Below, piece by piece: positions 1 through 5,947 of a stretch of 15,265 bases of DNA (its first letter is position 1; each line of letters begins with the position of its first letter). Origin of the DNA: Desulfovibrionaceae bacterium (GTDB lineage: Bacteria > Pseudomonadota > Gammaproteobacteria > Burkholderiales > Burkholderiaceae_C); assembly GCA_009778355.1 (NCBI GenBank), contig WRJY01000317.1, forward strand, positions 1 through 15,265, written 5' to 3'. A program made the translations under genes and the position numbers. The notes under the pieces were generated by a model. The model saw only the letters and a program-made list of their open reading frames with translations, did no database searches and was not told the DNA's origin.

Positions 1-134
1 TGCTGCTGGAGCACGGCTGGGATCAGGCCGCCGCCGTGCGCGGCCTGCTCGCCGCCGCCGGGCTGGCGCAAGCGCAGTCGCGGCGCGATCTGAACGGCAT
101 CGAACGCTGTTCAGGCGGGCGTTGGGCCGGCTGA
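1..134 (+). CDS. prmC: Release factor glutamine methyltransferase PrmC, C-terminal fragment (5' end outside window)
   Basis: Only the last 43 codons and the TGA stop (132-134) are present, in frame 3. PrmC (HemK) methylates the glutamine of the GGQ motif in peptide-chain release factors RF1 and RF2. The visible tail has the usual PrmC C-terminal pattern: LLEHGWDQ, which follows the catalytic domain and leads into a helix that faces the active site, then a closing SRRDLNGIERCSGGRW segment. The catalytic NPPY motif would lie upstream, outside the window. The 3' end overlaps the 3' end of the convergent methyltransferase gene by 24 bp, so the two genes share their final codons on opposite strands. 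The identification rests on a short fragment, but this tail is distinctive. Confidence 0.85.
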   Translation, partial: LLEHGWDQAAAVRGLLAAAGLAQAQSRRDLNGIERCSGGRWAG

Positions 135-989
135 AGCCAGCGCCGGAAAGCGCAGCGGCAGCAACTCCTGCAACCCGAAGTCGCACAACAATGCGCGCAA
201 CCGCTCGGCGGCGCTGTGCTGGCGGTGGCCCGTCCAGCGGGCGATGATGAGTTCGTTCTTCAAGCTGTGTTCCCAGCCGACCAGTTCAGTCACCGTCACG
301 CCGTAGCCTTGCGATTGCAGGTACAGGCAGCGCAGCACGTTGGTCAACTGGCTGCCCATTTCGCGCGTGTGCAGCGGGTGCCGCCACAGTTCGGCCAGCG
401 GCGTGCGCGCCAGTTGCAGCGCCTTGTGCCGGCGCAGGCAGGCGGCCACCTCGGCCTGGCAGCAGGGCGCCAGCACCATGGCTTGCGCGCGCTTGGCCAG
501 GCCGAAAGCGATGGCATCGTCGGTGGCGGTGTCGCAGGCGTGCAGGGCGGTGACGATGTCGATGCGATCGGGCAGCGCGGCGTCGCGCGCGGCATCGGCG
601 GCGCTCTCATTCAAAAAACGCATACGCTCGAAGCCCAGGCGCGCCGCCAGCTCGGCCCCGCGCGCCACCAGCTCGGGCCGCGTCTCGATGCCGTAGATCA
701 CGCCGCTGCCGCGCGGCTTGAACCACAGGTCGTAGAGAATGAAACCGAGATACGACTTGCCCGCGCCGTGGTCGGCCAGTGTCAGCGCCGGGCCGCCGGC
801 GGGCGTCAGCTCGCCCAGAATTTTTTCGATGAACTGCACCAGGTGCTCGACCTGCTTGAGCTTGCGGCGCGAATCCTGGTTCAGCCGCCCGTCGCGCGTG
901 AGGATGTGCAGTTCCTTGAGCAGTTCCGGCGACTGGCCGGGGCGCAATTGGGCCAGCGCGTCGTCTTGGGGATGTTTTTGGGGTTTCAT
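111..989 (-). CDS. Class I SAM-dependent methyltransferase, Methyltransf_32-like, substrate unknown
   Basis: 292 residues, ATG start at 989. The protein has a Rossmann-type methyltransferase core. Motif I is ADHGAGKSYLGF (residues 72-83), the SAM-binding glycine loop, followed by the acidic strand end YGIETRPEL (99-107). The motif ALHACDTATDDA lies at 148-159 and APCCQAEV at 174-181. The pairing of LHACDTATD with PCCQ is what I associate with the Methyltransf_32 family (PF13679), which includes eukaryotic tRNA methyltransferase TRM13-like and METTL25-like proteins, so an RNA substrate is a reasonable guess but is not shown. The N-terminal 50 residues are basic and helical, and the C-terminal 80 residues are an unassigned extension. 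The gene is on the same strand as dgt but 101 bp away, and converges with prmC. No membrane segment or signal peptide is seen. Confidence 0.8.
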   Translation of the reverse strand: MKPQKHPQDDALAQLRPGQSPELLKELHILTRDGRLNQDSRRKLKQVEHLVQFIEKILGELTPAGGPALTLADHGAGKSYLGFILYDLWFKPRGSGVIYGIETRPELVARGAELAARLGFERMRFLNESAADAARDAALPDRIDIVTALHACDTATDDAIAFGLAKRAQAMVLAPCCQAEVAACLRRHKALQLARTPLAELWRHPLHTREMGSQLTNVLRCLYLQSQGYGVTVTELVGWEHSLKNELIIARWTGHRQHSAAERLRALLCDFGLQELLPLRFPALASAGPTPA

Positions 990-1007
990 GATTGAAGGCT
1001 ACCTGCT

Positions 1008-1085
1008 TCGCCCAGAGGAGAAGAAAGGTGGATTTATTCCCTCTCCCTCTGGGGGAGGGAGATGGACGCAGCCCTCGCCCAGAGG
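1008..1085. repeat. Small inverted repeat flanked by 11-bp direct repeats in the dgt/methyltransferase gap
   Basis: The gap 990-1090 contains a perfect 8-bp stem (TCTCCCTC at 1042-1049 and GAGGGAGA at 1055-1062) with a 5-nt loop. It is bracketed by two exact copies of TCGCCCAGAGG at 1008-1018 and 1075-1085. No T-tract follows on either strand, so a classical intrinsic terminator is unlikely. The CCCTCTCCC...GGGAGGG character resembles the extragenic palindromes scattered through many GC-rich proteobacterial genomes. It could act at the 3' end of the dgt transcript or simply be a dispersed repeat. Confidence 0.55.
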
Positions 1086-1090
1086 CCGCG

Positions 1091-2260
1091 TCATCCCACC
1101 AGCCTTTGGCCGGTCAGCCGCTCGTACTCGCGCATCGCAAAACGGTCGGTCATGCCAGCAATGTAGTCGGCCACCGCTCGCGGCTGGCTGGCGTGTCGCG
1201 TGAAAGACGGCGGCAGCGCCGCGCGGCCCGACAGGTAAGCGTTAAACAGTTCGCGCACGGCCTGCCGGGCCTGGTTCATGGTCTGCTCGACTTGCGGGTG
1301 GCGGTACAGATTGGCGAACAGAAAGCGTTTGAGCGCCGCCGACTGCGCGCGCATCTCAATGCCAAAGCGCACCAGCGGGCCGGCGCGGCGGGCTTCGTCA
1401 GCACTGCCGGGGGCGGCTGCGCGCAACGCGGCGCCGGTGGCGTCGATGACGTCGTATACCTGCGCCGACAACATGCGGCGGATGGATTCGTACAGCACGC
1501 GCCGGCCTTGCAGTTGCGGGTATTCGCGCAGGGTGTCTTGCAGAAAGCGCGCGAACAGCGGCGCATCGGCCATCTGTTCGAGCGTGAGCAGGCCGGAGCG
1601 CACGCCGTCGTCGATGTCGTGCGCGTTGTAGGCGATTTCGTCGGCCAGGTTGGCAAGCTGCGCCTCCAGGCTGGGCTGCGTGCCGTCGAGAAAGCGCCGC
1701 ACCACGCCGCCGGGCTCGGCCCGTTCGATGCGCCGCGCATTGGCGCGCGAACAGTGCTTGAGGATGCCTTCGCGCGTCTCGAAGCTGAGGTTCAGGCCGT
1801 CGTGGCCGGGGTAGCGGCGCTCCAGTTCATCGACCACGCGCAGGCTTTGCAGGTTGTGCTCGAAGCCGCCGTGCGCGGCCATGCACTCATCGAGCGCGTC
1901 CTGGCCCGCGTGGCCGAAGGGCGTGTGCCCCAAGTCGTGCGCCAGAGCGATGGCCTCGGTCAGGTCTTCATTGAGTTGCAACGCGCGGGCGATGGAGCGC
2001 GCCAGTTGCGCCACCTCCAGCGAATGCGTCAGGCGGGTGCGAAACAGATCGCCCTCGTGGTTGAGGAACACCTGTGTCTTGTAAACCAGCCGCCGGAAAG
2101 CGCTGGAGTGGACGATGCGGTCGCGGTCGCGCTGGTAGTCGTTGCGGGTGGGCGCGGGCGTTGCCGGGTAGCGCCGGCCCCGCGTGTGCGCCGGGTGGCT
2201 GGCGTAGCAGGCCAGCGCGCCTTGTGCTGGCGCGGCATCAGGCGCTGCTCCCTGACTCAT
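1091..2260 (-). CDS. dgt: Deoxyguanosinetriphosphate triphosphohydrolase-like protein (HD-domain dNTPase)
   Basis: 389 residues. dNTPases of this family hydrolyse a deoxynucleoside triphosphate to the nucleoside and tripolyphosphate in the cytoplasm, adjusting dNTP pools. The HD metal-binding set is complete: H79 in RTRLTHSLEV, H108-D109 in LAHDLGHTPFGHAG, and D207 in LADEIAYNAHD. The segment FEHNLQSLRVV (133-143) is also typical. Length fits the shorter dGTPase-like subfamily rather than the about 505-residue E. coli Dgt, so the preferred nucleotide is uncertain. The ATG (2260-2258) overlaps the aroB stop by one base (TGATG) and has no good ribosome binding site, which points to translational coupling. 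The reading frame stays open upstream to 3562, but that extension is out of frame with aroB and aroK and is a shadow. The alanine-rich first 30 residues are poorly constrained. Confidence 0.92.
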   Translation of the reverse strand: MSQGAAPDAAPAQGALACYASHPAHTRGRRYPATPAPTRNDYQRDRDRIVHSSAFRRLVYKTQVFLNHEGDLFRTRLTHSLEVAQLARSIARALQLNEDLTEAIALAHDLGHTPFGHAGQDALDECMAAHGGFEHNLQSLRVVDELERRYPGHDGLNLSFETREGILKHCSRANARRIERAEPGGVVRRFLDGTQPSLEAQLANLADEIAYNAHDIDDGVRSGLLTLEQMADAPLFARFLQDTLREYPQLQGRRVLYESIRRMLSAQVYDVIDATGAALRAAAPGSADEARRAGPLVRFGIEMRAQSAALKRFLFANLYRHPQVEQTMNQARQAVRELFNAYLSGRAALPPSFTRHASQPRAVADYIAGMTDRFAMREYERLTGQRLVG

Positions 2261-3369
2261 CAGGCACAGCAGCGGTCGATGACCTGGCGCACCAGCGCAT
2301 CCGGCGCGCTGCGCACCGCCGCGCGGCCCGCCCCGTCGATGAGCACGAAGCGGATCTCGCCCGCCTCGGCCTTTTTGTCCACGCGCATCAGTTGCAGATA
2401 GCGGCCAGCGTTGTCCCGCGCGTCGATGACAGCGCCGCGCGTGGGCAAGCCGGCACGCTGAATCAGCGCGGCCAGCCGCCGCACGAAGGCGGCATCGGCC
2501 AGGCCCAATTCGCGCGACAGCTCGGCGGCCATCACCATGCCGGCGGCCACCGCCTCGCCGTGCAGCCAGGCGCCGTAGCCCATACCTGCCTCGATGGCGT
2601 GGCCAAAGGTGTGGCCGAAGTTGAGGATGGCGCGCAGGCCGGATTCGCGCTCGTCCTGGCCCACCACGCCGGCCTTGATCTCGCAACTGCGCTGAACGGC
2701 GTGCGCCAGCGCGCCGGCATCGCAGGCGCGCAGGGCGTCGATGTGCGCCTCGATCCAGTCGAGAAACGTCATATCGGCGATGGGGCCGTACTTGATGACC
2801 TCGGCCAGACCCGCCGACATCTGGCGCGGCGGCAGGGTCTTGAGCGCATCCAGATCGCACGCCACCGCCAGCGGCTGGTAAAAAGCGCCGATCATGTTCT
2901 TGCCCAGCGGGTGGTTGATGGCGGTCTTGCCGCCCACCGACGAATCGACCTGCGCCAGCAGCGTGGTCGGCGCCTGTACGAAAGGCACGCCGCGCATGTA
3001 GCAGGCGGCGGCAAAGCCCGTGGTGTCGCCCACCACGCCGCCGCCCAGGGCGTAGAGCACGGTCTTGCGGTCGGCGCCGTGGCCCAGCAGCGCGTCGAAG
3101 ATCAGGTTGAGCGACTCCCAGGTCTTGTACTGCTCGCCATCGGGCAGGACGAGCTGACGCACCTGCGCGTGGCGGCCCGCCAGCGTGCGCATCAGCTTTT
3201 CGGCATACAGCGGCGCGACGGTGGTGTTGCTCACCACCAGCGCCTGCGTGCCGGCAGGCGCCGCCGCAAACGCCGCCGGGTCGCCCAGCAAACCGGAACC
3301 GATACTGATTTGGTAGCTGCGCTCGCCCAGCGCAATGGGCACCTGCCGTGCCGATGAAAAGCCTTGCAT
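2260..3369 (-). CDS. aroB: 3-dehydroquinate synthase
   Basis: 369 residues, the usual length. AroB converts 3-deoxy-D-arabino-heptulosonate 7-phosphate to 3-dehydroquinate, the second step of the shikimate pathway, using NAD+ and a divalent metal. The NAD-binding glycine loop is GGGVVGD (109-115). The substrate and phosphate loop runs through TTLLAQVDSSVGGKTAIN (135-152). Expected metal ligands are E190 in LAEVIKYG, H253 in NFGHTFGH and H270 in WLHGE. The gene lies between aroK and dgt on the same strand and shares one base with dgt. The leader between aroK and aroB (3370-3521) carries most of a 151-bp palindromic element, so readthrough from aroK would cross a strong RNA hairpin about 50 nt before the aroB start. 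No clear Shine-Dalgarno sequence precedes the ATG. A TACACT 10 bp upstream could be a -10 box, but its -35 is poor. Confidence 0.97.
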   Translation of the reverse strand: MQGFSSARQVPIALGERSYQISIGSGLLGDPAAFAAAPAGTQALVVSNTTVAPLYAEKLMRTLAGRHAQVRQLVLPDGEQYKTWESLNLIFDALLGHGADRKTVLYALGGGVVGDTTGFAAACYMRGVPFVQAPTTLLAQVDSSVGGKTAINHPLGKNMIGAFYQPLAVACDLDALKTLPPRQMSAGLAEVIKYGPIADMTFLDWIEAHIDALRACDAGALAHAVQRSCEIKAGVVGQDERESGLRAILNFGHTFGHAIEAGMGYGAWLHGEAVAAGMVMAAELSRELGLADAAFVRRLAALIQRAGLPTRGAVIDARDNAGRYLQLMRVDKKAEAGEIRFVLIDGAGRAAVRSAPDALVRQVIDRCCA

Positions 3370-3421
3370 GGCGCCAAGTGTAGGGCCTTGCGCCCCGGTT
3401 CAGAGGCCGGCTGGCGGTGGC

Positions 3422-3572
3422 CTGGGACCTGTTCACGCTATTTTCATGGCGCCCGTAAGGCAGCGTCTGCGGCGCAAGCAAATCCTCGCCGGGTGTCCAA
3501 CCCGGCTGCGCCTTGCATCCACTACCTTTGCGGGGCAACGGGCGCCATGAAAATAGCGTCAACAGGCCCCAG
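3422..3572. repeat. 151-bp palindromic element A (35-bp inverted arms) overlapping the aroK 3' end
   Basis: The left arm (3422-3456) and right arm (3538-3572) are reverse complements over 35 bp with two mismatches. Both read CTGGG, then CCTGTT, then GCTATTTTCATGGCGCCCGT. The centre at 3497 is also the centre of an inner hairpin (GCCGGGT at 3488-3494, loop GTCCA, ACCCGGC at 3500-3506), so the whole unit is organised around one dyad. The sequence between is only weakly symmetric. The unit contains GCGCCTTGCATCC (3508-3520), which is also present in element B. It overlaps the last 51 bp of aroK and fills most of the aroK-aroB gap. It has no coding capacity, so it is best described as a non-autonomous MITE- or REP-like repeat. 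Its copy number elsewhere cannot be seen here. Confidence 0.85.
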
Positions 3573-4067
3573 TTCGAGCTGCATCAGCACGCGGTCCACC
3601 AGCATGGTCAGCGCCACGCCATGCGTATCGACCACGAAATGCGCGCATTCGCGGTACAGCGGGTCGCGCGCCGCGTACAAATCACGCAGGCGCTGCAACG
3701 GGTCGGCCACCTGCAACAGAGGCCGCTTGGTGTCCTGGCGCAAACGGCGGTGCAACTGCTCGGGCGACGACCGCAGATAGATCACGGTGCCGCGCTCATG
3801 CAGCCGCTGCCGGTTGGCAGGCCGCAACACCGCGCCCCCCCCCGTGGCCAGCACGCGGGCAGCGCCACGGGTCAACTCGTCGATCACCGTTTCTTCGATG
3901 TCGCGAAAGGCCGCCTCGCCATGCTGATCGAAATAGCCGCGGATCGTGCACCCCAGCCGTTGCTCGATCACATGGTCGGAATCCGCGAAGTCCATGCGCA
4001 GCCGCCGCGCCAGAGCGCGCCCAACGGTGGATTTGCCGCTGCCCGGCATGCCGATGAGGAAAATCAT
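3522..4067 (-). CDS. aroK: Shikimate kinase
   Basis: 181 residues. It phosphorylates shikimate to shikimate 3-phosphate with ATP, the fifth step of the shikimate pathway. The P-loop is GMPGSGKS (6-13). Shikimate-binding residues fit D31 in FADSDHV, R55 in FRDIEE and the GGG motif at 76-78. The lid arginine is R115 in TKRPLL, and R134 fits the C-terminal conserved arginine. ATG at 4067 is the only start that keeps the first beta strand; an in-frame stop lies upstream. There is no visible Shine-Dalgarno sequence, and a terminator-like hairpin ends just before the start. The last 17 residues, including VDAIFMAPVAPQR, and the stop are encoded by the right arm of palindromic element A, so the native C-terminus was probably replaced. 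A run of nine Gs lies inside the GGG codons. The family core is complete, so the protein should be functional. Confidence 0.96.
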   Translation of the reverse strand: MIFLIGMPGSGKSTVGRALARRLRMDFADSDHVIEQRLGCTIRGYFDQHGEAAFRDIEETVIDELTRGAARVLATGGGAVLRPANRQRLHERGTVIYLRSSPEQLHRRLRQDTKRPLLQVADPLQRLRDLYAARDPLYRECAHFVVDTHGVALTMLVDRVLMQLELGPVDAIFMAPVAPQR

Positions 4068-4068
4068 G

Positions 4069-4092
4069 AAAAACCCGGATCGATCCGGGGTT
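4069..4092 (-). terminator. Terminator-like hairpin immediately 5' of the aroK start codon
   Basis: Read on the minus strand, AACCCCGGA - TCGA - TCCGGGTT forms an 8-bp stem with one bulged C and a 4-nt loop, followed by a run of Ts (the T-tract covers 4073-4069). One C then separates it from the aroK ATG at 4067. This is the form of an intrinsic terminator. It could end transcripts from pilQ and the lipoprotein gene before aroK. If transcribed through, it would fold right at the ribosome landing site of aroK. The alternative is a chance palindrome around CCGGATCGATCCGG. Confidence 0.5.
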
Positions 4093-4153
4093 GGAGCTTA
4101 TGGTTTGTCAGCAAGCTTGGCAAGCACGGAGGAGATGAAAACCGCCGCTGAAG
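4093..4153. other. Short spacer with a weak candidate aroK promoter
   Basis: Together with the hairpin and element B this spacer makes up the 221-bp region between aroK and the lipoprotein gene. On the minus strand TTGCCA is followed after 17 bp by TAAGCT, which ends about 30 bp before the aroK ATG. The -35 matches five of six consensus bases but the -10 only three of six. It is placed where aroK would need a promoter of its own if the adjacent hairpin terminates upstream transcripts. I see no gene here. Confidence 0.25.
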
Positions 4154-4293
4154 CTAAGAACCTGTTCACAGTCCCAGATGGCCCGCGTTGGGCTGCAATC
4201 GGGATGATATGGGCGGCGCGGCGCGCCGCGCCTTGCATCCGATCCCGAAAAGGTGTCTGCGCGGGCCTGCTGAGATCGTAAACAGGCTCTAAG
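4154..4293. repeat. 140-bp imperfect palindrome, element B (MITE- or REP-like)
   Basis: The two 70-nt halves (4154-4223 and 4224-4293) align as reverse complements without a single gap, with roughly 60 percent identity. Matching blocks include CCTGTT near the ends, GGCCCGCG, TCGGGAT and GGCGCGGC. The centre is a perfect 18-bp palindrome (4215-4232). The element is bounded by CTAAG on both sides (4154-4158 and 4289-4293), which reads as a direct repeat and may be a 5-bp target duplication or simply the outermost arm. It carries GCGCCTTGCATCC (4228-4240), shared with element A. The TAG stop of the lipoprotein gene lies in its last five bases. No open frame of interest is present. Confidence 0.85.
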
Positions 4294-5896
4294 GGTTCAC
4301 CTTGATCGCTACGGTTGCAGTTGCAGAGGTACCCAAGCTGTCAGTCACCAGTACAGCGACTGCATAGTCTCCTTCGGCTGCCGGCGTCCCAGAAATGACG
4401 GCGGAGGTACCGCTGCTACCAAGCCTCAGACCCGGAGGCGCTCCTCCCGGAAGCGTCCACGTGTACGGTCCCACGCCCCCGCTTACCGTCATGCCAAAAG
4501 AATACAACACACCCACCGTCGCAGGAGGAACGTTAGCCGCGGTAAGAATCAAAGCCGGAGAAGCATCGACCGTGATGGTCACCATCCCAGTGGCCTTGGT
4601 GTTGTTCGCATCAGTTACAGCCACCGGAATCTGATAAGTCCCTGGAACCAACGGTGTACCACTGATGACGCCATCTACCAGTGACAAACCACTCGGCAAG
4701 GCAGTCTGCGCCGTAAATTTATAAGGAGGCACGCCGCCGCTGACATTCCCATTCAGGCCGCACACAAAAGGCATGCCCTGAGTGCCATGCGCAAGACAGG
4801 CAAGCGAAGAAAACGCGAGCGTTGACTTTCCGATGTCCTCAACCGCAAGGAATGAGTAATAGTGCTTGATGGGAACCTGAATGCCGTTGCTGACATCATT
4901 GTCGGATCGGTCCGTCGCGAATTCCAAGAGGATTCCTCCAGGATTTGGCCCGCTCGAAAGCGTGAACAGGCCAAGACCAGCCACGGTTCTGACTTGAAGG
5001 CAGGTTACGGACACATAACCGCCGGGTACATCGCCATCATCGGGGCAAGATGTGGAAGCTGCTCCAGCCAACAAGCTGGCGCCAGTCCATGCACCGGACA
5101 ATTCCCCCGCTGGACGAAGAATGCGCACCCTCAAGTTCGGCAGGGATGGATCAGGCACGGGTTGATTGGCATCATCCCATACAAACGTCTGAATGGCGTT
5201 GCTGTTCCGAATGTTGGTCAGATTGCCTTGCACCCCCAAATAACCAGGTTCCTGTGCAAATATTTCCATGCTGCCGGGCAAACCGACGGAGCCGACTGTG
5301 ATATCGACGCTCTTGCTGTAAACCCTGTTGTCGCGCGGATCAGTCACAGAACATGTAACGCGCGCCGTACCGGCCACATCCTTGGCATGAAAATAAAAAG
5401 AAGCGCCACCAGCCAGGGAATCAAGAGTCAAAGCAGGATACCATAGATAGTTCGTCACCGTGACATCGACCGTATCATCCGGGTTCGATGACGTTATATC
5501 ATGCAGCTTACCATAACCGATATCTTCCGTGGCATTTTTTTCAGTAAGATAATACAACGACCCCGACCCGACTCCATCCACCCTGCATGCAAACGTATCC
5601 GTTCCATTCTGGATGGCATCGTTGCCCTCTTTGGCGCTCACATACAACGCGGTCGTATAGGGACGGTTAACCCCTACCCCCCCGATGTACCATATACCCA
5701 AGTAGCTCGCAGCCCATGCCGGATCAACAGTCCTGGTTATACCAACATTCTCAATATTCAGAGGCAAACTGACCCTATCCGCCCGTAACGTGATACTGTA
5801 ACGCTCTTGCGTATCGCCAGAGCTGCCCCCTCCGCCGCCACACGCGGACAGCAGCACAGCAGACAAAAGCCCCAGCAGTCCTACCAATTTTTTCAT
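4289..5896 (-). CDS. Outer-membrane lipoprotein with two C-terminal He_PIG (putative Ig) domains; function unknown
   Basis: 535 residues. The N-terminus is a lipoprotein signal: KK, a leucine-rich stretch, then the lipobox LSAC with the lipidated cysteine at 19. It is followed by a Gly/Ser linker (20-27) with no aspartate at +2, so outer-membrane sorting is expected. Residues 30-360 are beta-rich and not recognised. Residues 365-443 and 447-533 are two related domains. Each has GGV-PY, then PSGL or PPGL, then VISGTP, then a GTY or GDY strand ending in VTD, the He_PIG immunoglobulin-like pattern common in surface proteins. Six further cysteines (104, 182, 284, 299, 367, 379) could form three disulfides, consistent with a location outside the cytoplasm. 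The gene starts 51 bp after pilQ on the same strand, with a weak AGG ribosome binding site, and ends inside element B. It may be an accessory pilus or surface protein, or an unrelated insertion. Confidence 0.85.
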   Translation of the reverse strand: MKKLVGLLGLLSAVLLSACGGGGGSSGDTQERYSITLRADRVSLPLNIENVGITRTVDPAWAASYLGIWYIGGVGVNRPYTTALYVSAKEGNDAIQNGTDTFACRVDGVGSGSLYYLTEKNATEDIGYGKLHDITSSNPDDTVDVTVTNYLWYPALTLDSLAGGASFYFHAKDVAGTARVTCSVTDPRDNRVYSKSVDITVGSVGLPGSMEIFAQEPGYLGVQGNLTNIRNSNAIQTFVWDDANQPVPDPSLPNLRVRILRPAGELSGAWTGASLLAGAASTSCPDDGDVPGGYVSVTCLQVRTVAGLGLFTLSSGPNPGGILLEFATDRSDNDVSNGIQVPIKHYYSFLAVEDIGKSTLAFSSLACLAHGTQGMPFVCGLNGNVSGGVPPYKFTAQTALPSGLSLVDGVISGTPLVPGTYQIPVAVTDANNTKATGMVTITVDASPALILTAANVPPATVGVLYSFGMTVSGGVGPYTWTLPGGAPPGLRLGSSGTSAVISGTPAAEGDYAVAVLVTDSLGTSATATVAIKVNP

Positions 5897-5947
5897 ATCG
5901 TCAACCTATATTAACAAATTCGGGATCAACCCTGATTTCCAAGACAT

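Noticed and set aside
992..2401. 469-codon plus-strand frame antisense to dgt, and a similar 427-codon frame (2074-3357) antisense to aroB
   Set aside because: Both mirror well-supported genes with high-GC codon use, and show Gln/Ala/Arg-rich composition without recognisable motifs or start signals.
1091..3562. 823-codon open frame on the minus strand spanning aroK's end, aroB and dgt
   Set aside because: Its last 389 codons are dgt. The upstream part is an Arg/Ala/Gly-rich shadow out of frame with the clearly conserved aroB, so it is not a fusion protein.
4154..4293. Element B as a small RNA gene or riboswitch
   Set aside because: The symmetry is a single long dyad typical of inverted repeats, with no promoter of its own seen and no known riboswitch core recognised.
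5897..5947. Promoter or terminator between pilQ and the lipoprotein gene
   Set aside because: TTGATC and TAATAT are present on the minus strand but only 10 bp apart, too close for a sigma-70 promoter. The GGG/CCC hairpin here is too short, with no proper T-tract, for a terminator call.
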